Below are positions 44,443-55,745 of a stretch of 64,000 nucleotides of DNA, piece by piece. Position numbers and translations under genes: made by a program. The notes under the pieces were generated by a model. The model worked only from the letters and a program-made list of their open reading frames with translations, ran no database searches and was not told the DNA's origin. Source of the DNA: Wolfiporia cocos (taxonomy: Eukaryota; Basidiomycota; Agaricomycetes; Polyporales; Phaeolaceae); assembly GCA_029448655.1 (NCBI GenBank), contig JACCLO010000018.1, forward strand, positions 310,001-374,000, given 5' to 3'. How positions within the stretch are numbered: the stretch's first letter is position 1; every line of letters begins with the position of its first letter.

Positions 44443-47400
44443 TCATGGTTTTGGTGCTTCGCAGGCGATACACTGTTGCATGCTGGACTGATTCCGGACC
44501 ATGCAGATAGAACATTCCCATTCAGATGTCGCAGACGGCGGCACCAGACCAGCGGCAGCCCAATTAAATCCGGAGACCGGCGGTGGGGGCGACAGAGCAG
44601 AGGGAGCAGCAGACTCGCATGCGATACACTGTTGCGCGCTGGACTGGTTCCGAACCATGCAGGTAGAACATTCCCATTCAGATGTCGCAGACGGCGGCGC
44701 CAGACCAGCGGCAGCCCAATTAAATCCGGAGACCGGCGGTGGGGACGACGGAGCAGAGGGAGCTGACGACGAAGAGGAAGATGCTGGGGGAGGAGATGAA
44801 CCATTCTGCCGTGGCGCATCGCAGGTGATACACTTGACAGCAGAGTCGGGGCTCCGGAGCTGACAGAGTCCACAGATCCATTCAGGCTGTTTATCGAGAG
44901 CCACATTGGAAGTCGACAGAGATGGCGCCGCATGCTTCACAAAATTGTAGGTTGGGAGCGTATGAACGGGGACAGAAGAGGCGAATTGCCATGCCTTTGT
45001 GAAGCGAGAGCCAGCACCAGGAGAGGGGGCCGAACACACCGAGAATTTATACCTAGGAAGCGCCTCGAGCGGGACCGAAGCCGCACATTCTAGAGCCTTC
45101 GAGTTCAGAACAGTCTCCTGTTCACGTTGTTGACCGGAAGTCGACGCGCAAGACGTGACTGCGTCGCGAGCAAGGGTGGCGGGAGCGTGCACCGGAGTTA
45201 AGGGATGCTCCTGGCAGACCAGGTGGGCCTTTGCGGGAGCGTGCGCGTTCGCGGGATGCTCCTGGGCGCTGACGGGGACCATAGAGGCGGAGGGGGCGAG
45301 AGCGTGCGCTAGTGGGGGATACTCTTGAGAGGGGATCGATTCCGCAAGTTGGGGGACGGGAGCGTGCGCCATCGTTGAATCATGCTCCTGGCGTGAATCG
45401 GTCTCCTCCTCGCTGTCTTGGTCATTGGTAAAGCTGGTCCGCAATTTGCTGGGCTCGCGGGGCGCGTACGAGTTGCGCGTGAACGATCGGTCAACGTGAG
45501 AACTTGAAGAACTGTTGATGACGGGGGAAGGCAGAAGGGGGGTGACGGCTGGGCCCGGGACGGGGGCGGGTGTAGGTGTAGATACTGGTGGTGAGGTGGG
45601 GGTGCTTGGCCGTGACGGGTGCTCTACAATTTCCATGGGCTTCGTAACCGGTGCTGACGGTGCGTCGTCCATATCGACGTCGGCGACTTCTGGTGACGGC
45701 GAACTATCCGAGTGGCCGTTTGGCGTTGAGCCGATTCTCCTCTTCTTCGGCTGAGAACCTTCGTCGTCGGCATCCTCTCCATCGTCACTGTCATCCAAAC
45801 GACGCCGTGTCGACCGCCTTGACTTCTGACTAGAATTCGCGGCTGGGTTCAGGAACTTCGTGTTAGGATCCGGACGAGACCGTTTTGCTCCCTGCGAATG
45901 TGTGAGCTCGTACGCACGATACAGTATTGATAACTTACCTTCGGGACGGTCGCTTCGATGATCCTCTGCTCCGTAAGTCTTGGCTGTGACTGTTTCGCCC
46001 CTACTTCGAGATCCTTCATCTGCTGCCAAGTCCTTTTGAGTGGACGGAGCGAATCGATATCATCGACGTCGGGTGTCCGAGCTCCTTCCCACTCATATGG
46101 GTTGGCGACATCAGGCTCCTCGACTGAGTTCGTTACTTCGTTGACAATCTCGATGAAGGCCATGGTCGAATACAGAGGCATCTCAGGGCTTGGTGAGGGG
46201 TTAGGAGGCGAACGCTCCGGAGGACTCGATACCTCACGTTCAGAGACAATCGGCGCAGCATCTGGCAGGGGTTGCGAGGGGTCCGGAAGCGATGTAGGTG
46301 CAGCGTCGTTGTGAATAGCAACAGCAGAGGCGTCAGGCGCGGATTCATTCTGAGCAGGAGAGGCGGGACCGAAACAGTCTCTCTGTATAGCGGCGGCATC
46401 CGGCACGCGGGCTTTGATATTCGCCGTGGCGTTCTTGAACCATTCGATTTCAGCCAGAGCAGCGTCGCGGGCTGCTACGAATTCGGGAGTTGGCACAAGA
46501 GGTGCGACAGATTGGTCATCGTCTGCATTTCGAGTCGCCTCAATAGCTGCATCATGAGCGAGTCTCTGTTCATGAATGAACACAGGTTCAGGCTCTTTGA
46601 AAGAAGGGTCAGCAAAGGCCAGGGCTCGAATTGCAGTACTTACCGCGTTCCACCTCTCGCATAAGACCCTTAAATTCCATCACATCCAAATCGTCATTAC
46701 CTCGGCCGCGCAAGTACGCTTCCACATACGGAGTCGATTTCCCGTGAGCCTTGAGCTGATGCAAGAGCGTAACCGCGGGATATCGCCACTGCAGCCAGTA
46801 TTCGAACTCATCTTGAAGCCATTCCTGGCTAGGACGCGGGAGAAACTCTGGAGCCGGGGGAAGTTGTTCGTATTCGTAAGGAGAGATTTCCATATCGGCC
46901 GGTACTTGCCGAGGCAGGGTAGCTAGGAAGTTGTAGAAAGGACGGGCAGGGCGGCGGCAGGGCGGTGCAGGTTGTTCCACAACTTCGAGTTCCGGCTGAG
47001 GGACGTCTTCCATAATAGGCTCGAGCGCGGTGTCCGTGGGTTGTTCCGGGGCGAGTTCAGGCTGTTCAAGGACATTCTCGTATTCTCCAGGGACGGCAAC
47101 AGTAGGCAATTCCATGCTAGTTCCAGCGAGCTGGGACGACGTGTATCAGTACGAGACGTAACTTTGCGGACGTGCAGGATGTGGCCGGGGTGAAAACGCG
47201 CGCGATTTGTGTCGAAATACGCGTTTTGCCTCCGAACGACGCAAACGGGCCGAAAAAAAAGTTGTAAACGCGTAGGAAAACCGCTCACCTGGTGACCACG
47301 CTCAACCAGTCTCCAAGCGGCTTCCACATATCCTGCATCCGGCCTGTAATCCTTGTTCGTAATAATCTCCTTTCCCCACGAGAAAAAGTCAGATAAACGT

Positions 47401-47578
47401 TTGAAGACACGCGTCGAAAAAGTAGGTGGTTCCTGCTACTTTGAGTTAGCCACATCCTGAAATCAAAAATACAAAACGCGTCGCTCACTTCGTAATCGGG
47501 GGGTTTTTCCGGCCGAAATTGGGGTAGAACGTTGTATCTGTGCGACCCACGCGTATCCGTACGCGTTGGTCCGCTCAT
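44443..47578 (-). CDS. RanBP2-type zinc-finger protein, nucleoporin-like
   Basis: Minus-strand exons 47578-47489, 47432-47289, 47130-46644, 46594-45939, 45891-44443; phases agree and the total is 941 residues without lesions. The first intron has CTAAC ten bases before its AG. The 158-base second intron is the least certain step; an alternative start is the Met at 47115. N-terminal 'FKRLSDFFSWGKEII' then Pro/Ser-rich disordered sequence with nuclear-type basic runs ('SRRSTRRRLDD', 'QPKKRRI'). The C-terminus has three RanBP2-type fingers (W-x-C-x2-C-x10-C-x2-C: 'WICGLCQLRSPDSAVKCITC', 'WECSTCMVRNQSSAQQCIAC', 'WECSICMVRNQSSMQQCIAC') separated by 'SGFNWAAAGL' repeats. This layout fits fungal Nup153/Nup1-like basket nucleoporins, with fingers that may bind Ran. 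The last two fingers and linkers are almost identical at DNA level, a recent internal duplication. Confidence 0.78.
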
Positions 47579-47965
47579 TGCGCCAGACGGTACTCGAAAC
47601 AGGCGGCGATCTTCGCAGGGAAGCTGATGCGCAGTGTCGAGGGGCGCACGTCACTGCGCTGATCTGACTGATAGACTGTGTGGCGCATTAAGCGCCAACG
47701 TGTGGGCGCTTGCTTGCCGTGCAGTCTCCGCCCTGGAGAAGGAATATACCATAAGCAAGCTTAAATACTGAACTAGACAACATATGGGCATAGCGACATT
47801 TCTCATAGAACAAAATGTGGTGATTTTTTAAAAATGCCATGTATGCGCTCTCGGGGAGTCGAACCATCGTCATCAAGCACATCACGTGCGTATGGGCGTC
47901 TGTTGGTCGAAACTGGCTTCATTTTGGGGGGTCAAGTCGACCTTCTCCTTGACAGTCGAAGGTAA

Positions 47966-48278
47966 TGTGACCTGTGTAGCGAGATGCAGACAAAACCTCC
48001 AGCGATAAGTTCGTTCGCTATCATGGTGAGCGCATACAAGGGTAAGGTGCTCCATTGTATACTCTGCGCCCGCTGCGTTTATCTTTCTATCCGCCGCGTT
48101 GTTAACGATCCGTATCCCGCGATTCGTATCCCCTCTCTCGGCACACAGATAAATCTCGTCAGTCTGCATCTACATGGTCCGTACGCGAGTCCAATCGCGT
48201 TGATGGGGCGCACAGAGGCGCCCATAGCTATAGTAGTGGATTGTGTTAGTGCGGTTGGTGTTCTATAGCCATACAATA
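47966..48278 (+). repeat. 313-base repeat, inverted partner at 50233-50546
   Basis: Starts ATGTGACCTGTGTAGCGAG and ends CTATAGCCATACAATA; the reverse complement lies at 50233-50546 with very few differences. Open in one frame for 94 codons in both copies, but without a recognised domain. No terminal repeats or clear target duplication. Confidence 0.9.
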
Positions 48279-48317
48279 CGTGCGTCAGCAAAAGGCGAGA
48301 TAGTAGACATAGATAAG

Positions 48318-48380
48318 CGTCGTCAGACTGGTAAACGTAGTCAGACTGGTTTAGGCCGATAAAATATGTTTTGTATTTTG
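48318..48380 (+). repeat. Dispersed repeat, also at 22225-22312
   Basis: AGATAAGCGTCGTCAGACTGG, TAGTCAGACTGG and AGGCCGATAAAATATG match the 3' flank of FunK1 copy 2 in the same order, but with one unit fewer of the 18-base internal repeat. It begins 40 bases after the 313-base repeat. Confidence 0.65.
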
Positions 48381-49261
48381 ACATCTTGGAAAATACCGGG
48401 GCATCTGGTGAATAGTTGCAAAGTTGCGGGTGGCATTTGGTGAATAGTTTCAAAGTTGCAGAGGCGTCTGGTGAAAGGTTGCAAATCAGCCATCAGTACT
48501 CAGTTGCCGGGCCTGCTGATATACCATGGGGCAGACAGTATTGGTTCAGATATTATATTGGGGCAAATTGCCCAGACTGACGATAAATCCGGGGCACTTG
48601 AGGTACGTCGGGATTTATTTATTGCTCGTGATTACATAATGAGTACTACGACTGGCACAGAAGGAGCGAAAACGCTGGATATTCGAGAAATGGAAGAAGG
48701 GTGGCGCCAGTGCACGTTAGGGAGCCAGTACGGCGGGCCGGTACATGTATTATAATGCACAGTTCCTACACAGGGCCAGTTAGCAATTCAAAGATTGAGG
48801 ATTGGATGCATATACCGAAGACACGACAGGAAGTCTGTGGCTGGTGAGCCAAAGAAAAGGTAGCATCTATGAGTTATCAGACCGCTGCCTCAATGGAAAA
48901 GATTGCATGGGACTTACTGATCAAAGAGCAGTAGTAGGACATGCAGACGCAGATTCTGCTATAATTACTGGTAGCAAAGATAAGCCAGTGCTGAGGTGGT
49001 ATGTATAAGGGTACACACCTAGCGCATATACATGGAGCGCAGCATTGTGTTGTGTGCGCCTCGCCATTTTGTAATCCTGAGAACTGTCCGTAAGACGTCC
49101 GTTGCCATGCTGTCACTGTCAGTGTTGGTGCTGCGGTTCCAGACGTCCTAGGTCAAGTTCCGCGGTCGCACAAAGGTACACTCGCTGCAAATAGGTCGCC
49201 GTAAAATGCACGCAGTATGCGCACCAATGCAGGGTCACATATGGGCTGTGCATATACGAAA

Positions 49262-49578
49262 TGTACATACCAGCATGGTGTAGGGAAGTGGATGCACATA
49301 CAGACGAGTTGGTATGGTGGGTGCAAAAGCACTATGGCGCACCAGTTATACTGTGCATGGCTGATCAGCAAAAAGTCGAAGATTAAAGGCACATACCGGC
49401 ATGGACCACGGCGGTAAATGCACATTTAGCAATGTGCCGTTTATGCTGTGCATGGCTGATTAGCGAAGACTCGGATATGTATGTACTGGCATGGTGAATG
49501 CGCATATAGGGAATCCGTACCGGTGTGCCGTTTTCATTGTGCAGGAGTGGCTAGTATTCAGTGAATGTACTTACCAGC
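49262..49578 (+). repeat. Diverged tandem array, unit about 105-125 bases
   Basis: Three units begin 'TACATACCAGCATGG' (49263), 'CACATACCGGCATGG' (49390) and 'TGTACTGGCATGG' (49481), each followed by a 'TGCACAT'/'TGCGCAT' box and 'TGTGCATGGCTGAT(C/T)AGC' near the unit end; a fourth start is at about 49565. Diverged, non-coding. Confidence 0.6.
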
Positions 49579-50232
49579 GGAAATGAGGGCAGACAGCCAT
49601 AGTGTGATACAGATCAAGGTGCCCATAGCTCAGAGGCGCAGTGCGTGTGGGGTGAAGCGGTGGGCGAAGGACCGTTGTGGTGAAGGGAAGAGAGCAACAG
49701 AGAAAATTTACCTGAGTGGGCGACTTATATACTACGTGACGATGCTGTCAAACCTAGAGCACCTAGTATGGCAGATGCGTTACTCAATATATTGAAGCTG
49801 CATCCTAGTGATGTCATCGCATGACACGAGCGCTTCATGCACACGGTGCCACCATAAGCAAATACGTGACCACTCCTTGCAATTCATATGCCAGCCTGAC
49901 TACTAAACGACAATTCTATACCAGTCTGGTAATTAGTTTCCCAGTCACGAGTTGAGTTTGACTGACGCTTATAAGATGCCTTCAGAGTTGAATGTCACAT
50001 TGCTGTCAATCTTATCAGCGCTTATCTACAGAGATAAGATTCTTCCTCAATTGGCAAGTACCTCCAGTACTGATAAGCCACCTCCAGCACTGATAAGTCA
50101 TCTCGCGTTTTGCTGATGTGCCACATTTCTGAACCAATATATCTGAAAGACCTGCGTGCAAACAGAAGGACACAGTTTGTGGCACATGGTGGAACCTATA
50201 TCCTCGAATCCCAGTGCGCACACCAGCTCAGA

Positions 50233-50546
50233 TATTGTATGGCTATAGAACACCAACCGCACTAACACAATCCACTACTATAGCTATGGGCGCCTCTGTG
50301 CGCCCCATCAACGCGATTGGACTCGCGTACAGACCATGTAGATGCAGACTGACGAGATTTATCTGTGTGCCGAGAGAGGGGATACGAATCGCGGGATACG
50401 GATCGTTAACAACGCGGCGGATAGAAAGATAAACGCAGCGGGCGCAGAGTATACAATGGAGCACCTTACCCTTGTATGCGCTCACCATGATAGCGAACGA
50501 ACTTATCGCTGGAGGTTTTGTCTGCATCTCGCTACACAGGTCACAT
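50233..50546 (-). repeat. 313-base repeat, inverted copy
   Basis: Reverse complement of 47966-48278. Its right end abuts directly the inner edge of the FunK1 inverted-duplication arm (50547). The other arm (ending 35216) has unrelated sequence at the equivalent place. Confidence 0.9.
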
Positions 50547-51907
50547 GATGAGTGGATTCTCAATTCTCATCTTTGTTTGCGGACGACGGTGGTTTTAGAC
50601 CCAGCGCTTGAAAATGTATCGAAGCAGAGAATGGTTCACTCTGCGTCCTTACCAAGTTTCAATCCCGTGGGCCCAGCCGTTGCTGAGAAGAAGCAACAAT
50701 ATGAATATGATTGCAGCACTAGTATATATGGATAGCATATGTGCACACAACAAAGCTAGGACGCGGAGCTTAAACGCAACCATCGGAGCTTCCACTCGCT
50801 ATTAGGTGTTGTCCGTATCACACAAAGACGCCCGCGAGCCCCACCCACAGACACATACGGAACTCCGGTAACACCTTATCGATAGGGCCCAGATCGTGAG
50901 AGCCATCCTGGTCTGACGTATCCCAATCAATGTCAGCAATGTCGAGCACATCGCGGTCCTCCCTCAATTGAGAGGCTGTCTCTTGCAGGACCTGGCGAAC
51001 AGCATCCCAGCGAGAAGCCGAGTTCTTGATGATGCTGGGAAGAGGCTGTGCACGATCAGCGGCATGGATGGTCTCACCGAAGAGCGCTCGTATATAGTTC
51101 CGCACACAATGCTTCATGATATCGCCAAAGTATGGGTGGAACCACTGCAAGACGACGTAGTCCGGGTTGTGCAGGGCGGCAAGCTTGGCTTCGAAGGCCC
51201 GTTTGTACGGGGTGTCGCCGGTGTCAGACTTGAACCAGTCCCATGTTGGCTCTTTCTCCAACTTTGCATGGTGGATTCTCTCCATCCCGTGGGGACCCCT
51301 GTACCTAGCACAATGTTCAGCACGGTGTATAACGAAATTAAACTTGACGCCAAATACCTAATGCACAGCCAAATGATGATGTACAGGATCGACTCGAGAT
51401 CAAAGGCGGGGTAGTGAACGAATCTTGTCGTCTCTTCGGGACGACAGGAGAGAGCATGTAGGACGCCAACTGCCATAAATGGGACCGTTCCCTAGATGTG
51501 GATGATGAGCACAATTCCTAGCACAACAGTATATCCTAGCGAACCGTGATATGGTGGAGTGGCTGCTGTATTGGTGCTTCATCTGAGTCGAATGTGGATG
51601 CGGGTGCTTTCGTTTCAATGACCAATCCGCAGTAGTCAAAATCAACCAGGAGGCCGTGGCGCTCTGGACCAGAGCCTTGGAGAAGGATGTTGGACAAACT
51701 GACATCGCAATGAACAATGTTGTGCTCGTAAAGCCACTCGAGGGCTATGATGTCGCGGTTAGGTAGGCTCACCGGTTTGAAGGCGTCCATACACTCACCG
51801 TCAACAATATCGATAAGAGCATTCACGAGCTCAAGGCGCGAAGCAAAGCTCGTGAACTCCTCCCCGACATTACGGATTAAGAAACGGGTGTGCTGTCGGG
51901 CGATGAT

Positions 51908-52828
51908 TGTCACAGATAATGCGAAAGCATAATATCATAGACGTTACGGAGCAATAACTAGGGTACATTACCCGTACGTGGCGCCGGCATACATGGCCTA
52001 CACCATAGAGTGTCTAATAGGCGCCGAGCGTGGGAATATGAACTGCAGATATAGCTGGACCCTCGATAGCAGCATGAGCTGTTATCGTAGCCCTTTTGGG
52101 GGAGTGGCTATTATGCCACTCATAAGCACGTTGCATTGGGTCCGCAGCGCGTCTTGTGATATAATAACAGCTCACCCGGTCGCCGGTTCGAACCTGGGTG
52201 GTGGCAAATATTTCCACTGCCTGGGGCGCTTCCGAACCACTGGCGGCTGAGGGAAAAGTACCCACCACGTGACCCCCTGTATCATGGGGCCCCTCTATAA
52301 CCGTAAGGTATCAGGGGATAAGATTGGTCAAAGCTTGCGTGGTAAAAAACTACTATTAAATAGCCTTAACCCGCACCCAAAATCCAGGGTGTAAGTCGGG
52401 CCTTCAAGAGGTTGGCACACACGTCATAAGCCAAATGGTATAAGGGATTGGGGGTACCCTTCACCAGGCACAATGACAAAGCATAGTAGAAGTGATACTT
52501 AGTACCGGGGGCGGCTTGATGCAGCCTGAGTTATCTCCTTAACCAGAGACGGTTAATCCTTGAAGTGGGGGTAATGTCACAGATAATGCGAAAGCATAAT
52601 ATCATAGACGTTACGGAGCAATAACTAGGGTACATTACCCGTACGTGGCGCCGGCATACATGGCCTACACCATAGAGTGTCTAATAGGCGCCGAGCGTGG
52701 GAATATGAACTGCAGATATAGCTGGACCCTCGATAGCAGCATGAGCTGTTATCGTAGCCCTTTTGGGGGAGTGGCTATTATGCCACTCATAAGCACGTTG
52801 CATTGGGTCCGCAGCGCGTCTTGTGATA
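51908..52828 (+). mobile_element. TRIM (miniature LTR retrotransposon) in FunK1 copy 4
   Basis: Two direct repeats of about 254-256 bases (51908-52161 and 52575-52828) look identical; they start TGTCACAGATAATGCG and end TTGTGATA. The 413-base interior has no coding capacity. A purine-rich GAAGTGGGGG (52563-52572) precedes the 3' LTR, as expected of a polypurine tract. The target GATCTC of the opposite arm is split here, but the flanks (ATGAT left, TAGAT right) do not form a perfect 5-base duplication. Identical LTRs imply recent insertion by another element's enzymes. Confidence 0.9.
52163..52206 (+). repeat. tRNA 3'-end-like sequence inside the TRIM
   Basis: Directly after the 5' LTR, 'GCCGGTTCGAACCTGGG' (52183-52199) is a T-arm with a perfect B-box GGTTCGAACC, followed by seven bases and A (TGGTGGCA) as in the 3' half of a tRNA, sense orientation. 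TGGTGGCA could also read as a primer-binding site for a tRNA ending TGCCACCA. Which role applies cannot be told from sequence alone. Confidence 0.5.
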
Positions 52829-54124
52829 TAGATCTCAGGGGGGATTCGAGACTCTGAGAACATCTTGTGCAAGAACGTGGTGTTGTCGAGGCGACCGAGC
52901 GTTGGACCGACACAAACATCGCGCACCATCGCAATGCAGGGTAACCCAACGGGAGGTTGCGAACGCATAATGGTCGCGTAGACTGTTGGCTCGGAGGGAC
53001 GTCGCAACGTATCGCGCCAGGTATCTTTCAAGACGAACGTCTCGTGAGATTCATCATTCCTGACGAGCCAAGAAGACGTCGTGCGGTCTGAAATCCCTGC
53101 GGACCGGCACAGCCGCTTCAGGACACGGAGGCGTATTGGCTTCGTGCCGTTACGCGAGGGGATTGAGACGAACTCGGGATTGCTGAAGTCTTTGTCGTCG
53201 TTCTTGTTCTGGACGTGTGGGTCAAAGCCGATGTACTCGTTTTCCGCGAACATGAACCCGTATAGGGTACGCAGAAAAGTCACTTTGTTTTCATCGTTGA
53301 ACTGGAACGATTCGCTCTCTACGGCCCCTGAGTGGTCGAAAACAACGACTTTGAACTGATCGTTGGAGATCGCGAGTGTCGGAATGAAGCGACGAAACGG
53401 CTGACTATCGAAAATCTTGAATGCGCAGCAGAGAAGATGATCATCGAGTTCAGGCGGAAAACCTACGGTCCCCGTAACTTGACAGACCATCTGCACACTT
53501 CCCCATTCCTTTGCGGGTGTAGGTGAAGTGGCATATTGGAGAATCAAATCGGGTTGGAGACGAGCCCTGCCCTCGATGCCGGAAGAGTAGTTTCCCCATG
53601 ACCACTTTCTCTTGGGAGCTGGGAAGCCTCCGGGACTCTCGCTGAGACGATTATAGATGGCCTGACCCATCCCGTTAAACCACGTACACAGTTGCTCCTC
53701 GTTCTCGCCACGAGGAGGCACGCTGGGATCGCTGGGGCTGGGAGGCACGCTGGGGCTGGGAGGCACGCTGCGGTCAACGAGTGTGCTCGGAAATGTATCG
53801 GCGGGCAGTGAGGTCGTGAGGCAGGAGCTAGATGTTGGTGGCGAGGTGCCATATGAAGAGCCTTGGTAAAACTAGTCGGGTAGGTTCAGCGGTTGATAGG
53901 GGGTGAGACGGTGGCATACTCACCTCGTGAGAGCTGATCGGGGGAGGAAGCATCGATGATGCGACGCCTATGGAGGAGGGCTTCAGCAATTTCGGCCTTG
54001 CATTCCATTTGATTGTCACATCTTCGTGTTCCAACGACGCGGACATCAAGTCGCTGAAAACGGTCTCGGGGAACAGCCGGTCAATGAGACCGGGGCAGTT
54101 CTCAACCCAGGCACCGCAGATGTT

Positions 54125-54702
54125 TGTCACAAACTTACTTGTTTGTGAGGACCTGCGCTGCAGGGGAATCCTAACGTGCCTAACGAGGCATGTGTGCGAC
54201 CGCGACAGCGGTGACCGGGTCGGCTGTACCAAGGGCGAACTCAAACCGAGGACTCCTAGCGGCGACGTAACGTGGCGGCACACAGTCAAGCGAGACAAGA
54301 GAGGCCCCCGGGGCAGGGTCGCATCACGCGCATAGCAAGAAAGGGGCCAAAGCCCAAAGACTAGAATCTCAAAGATGAGGGAGTAAGCCCTCATCGCTGC
54401 AGTATAAGTACATGTGTTGGAACGCTAAGTATCTAGCCTGCCCTACAGACATGGCCTGTGCGCATGTAACGTAAGCGTGACCGTACAAGTAACGTAACAT
54501 GTAACTATATGGTGACCTATCATGTGAGTACCTGGCACGCGCGCTGCCTGACTAGCGCGCGCCTACTGGGTCAGGTGATCCTGGAGGTAACTAGGGCTCG
54601 ACTGAGAGGAAACGTAAAGTGAGCGGGGCGCGCGCGCGTGCAGCGGCGCCCATACAACAATAGTAGGAGACGTACAGTGGCCCCCCGGGCACATCCGTGA
54701 CA
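54125..54702 (+). mobile_element. Solo LTR in FunK1 copy 4
   Basis: 578 bases, starting TGTCACAAAC and ending TCCGTGACA, flanked by perfect 5-base duplications ATGTT (54120-54124, 54703-54707). The left arm shows the empty site at about 30045. A TATA-like 'GTATAAGTACATG' lies at 54401-54413, aligned with the TATATACATG region of the other solo LTRs. Confidence 0.95.
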
Positions 54703-55544
54703 ATGTTGCTCTGTAGCTCCGTGAGTGGCTCCGATTTGAGGACAGGGTTCGCATTTGCAGGTTGAGGTATTGAACCGAGTTTGTAGACTCGGTCTTCTAA
54801 GGACCCAGCGGCGATACTGGAAGTCATTGATATGCGTTTCATATCTCGTTCTTGTCCTTTCTGAAGTTCCCGACGTCTACGGGCGGGGGATAATTGCACT
54901 ATACCAATGTCAGCTTCCGTATCAACATCACAAGCTAGATACGACAATCGCTCACATCCAGATTGGCACGGCAATGCATGGTCGTTCGAATACTGCGTAC
55001 ACTGCTTGAATGTGGCGTCGCTACTACTCCTAATTCTCCGGCGTGCGTCAACATTGGATAAGAACCGCTCTTTCGCAGGTATCGGCATTAATCCAAGACT
55101 GCTGAAGGTAGTCCACGCCAGTAAAGAAGAGCAGAGGTGAGGCGACGAGAGCATCTTTGGAACGTGGGGAGAGGAAGGGAAGTGGGAGCTTGGAACTTGA
55201 ACGTTCGAACCTGGGTGCATGACTGGTCACGTCACACCTCCGCGCCACCATCACGATCACCTCGCCATCTACAGACGCTCACTCCCGCTGTGCCTGCTCT
55301 TTGCATGCACTGGCAGAGGAGGTGTTGGTGGGGGAGAGTTTTGCGATGATGGGCTTAGGGGCAGGGATGAGGATGGCGAGCGCAAGGACAATGATTACAA
55401 CCGATGACGTGAACGCTGTTAATGCGGAAGGCCGTACGCTTCAACTGGTAGTCCTCCCATTAGCACACATGCATGTTTCAATACGATGCGAATTTCCATT
55501 GGCGTTATACTCCTGGGTCTGAAACAACACAGTCTAATATAGTA

Positions 55545-55745
55545 CTAGCCCTCCAGGAGAAACCACCTCCACAGGCAACCGCTATTATATGGTCCTTGTA
55601 GTAGCAAGGCCTCAGATAAAGTCCTCGCAGCTGCAGGGGCCTCAGGTAAGGTCCTTGCAATAGCACTTGCCTGGGCACAGCATCCTTGCAAGAACATGTC
55701 CCTTGGGCACTTGCTATTGCATGGACTTGCTACTATAAGGGGGTT
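55545..55745. repeat. Short internal repeats (CCTTGCA/GCAAGG words)
   Basis: Words such as GTCCTTG, TAGCAAGG and CTTGCTA recur on both strands and 'CCTCAGRTAARGTCC' occurs twice (55610, 55641). CTAATATAGTACTAG on the left (55533) and CTATACTAGTCTAG on the right (55756) hint at inverted ends of a small element, not proven. Confidence 0.4.

Larger units (their letters stand above)
47579..50232. other. Gene-poor stretch left of inverted-duplication arm 2
   Basis: No supported gene. Contains the 313-base repeat (47966-48278), a dispersed repeat (48318), and a diverged tandem array (49262-49578). Open frames such as 48456-48755 and 48802-49008 have no domain or splice support. Confidence 0.45.
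50818..55220 (-). pseudogene. FunK1-type kinase copy 4, broken by a TRIM and a solo LTR
   Basis: Minus-strand exons matching copy 3: 55220-53924 (interrupted by the solo LTR), 53871-51799 (interrupted by the TRIM), 51744-51545, 51491-51358, 51304-50818. It has the same motifs as copy 3: 'HCDVSLSN' (51710-51687 area), 'LLVDFDYCG', 'GTVPFMAVGVLHA', and the C-terminal half 'HHAKLEKEPTWDWFKSDTGD' is uninterrupted here. Excluding the two insertions I see no further stop, so the duplicate was probably open when the insertions arrived. N-terminal start uncertain as in copy 3. Confidence 0.85.
50547..55235 (-). repeat. Inverted duplication, right arm (partner 29536-35216)
   Basis: Reverse complement of the left arm, with a TRIM element (51908-52828) and a solo LTR (54125-54702) that the left arm lacks. 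It in turn lacks the left arm's LTR and hAT insertions, so it shows their empty sites. Confidence 0.93.

Noticed and set aside
44476..44863. Plus-strand repetitive frames with long open reading
   Set aside because: Shadows of the duplicated zinc-finger exons on the minus strand.
47850..47885. tRNA gene or SINE on the minus strand (B box GGTTCGACTCC and T-run)
   Set aside because: No A box at suitable distance and the T-arm does not pair.
47966..48278. 94-residue protein conserved in two copies
   Set aside because: Both copies are the same recent DNA repeat; equal frames follow from sequence identity, not selection.
48456..48755. 99-residue gene with enzyme-like composition
   Set aside because: No recognised motif, no intron or start context; left as unassigned sequence.
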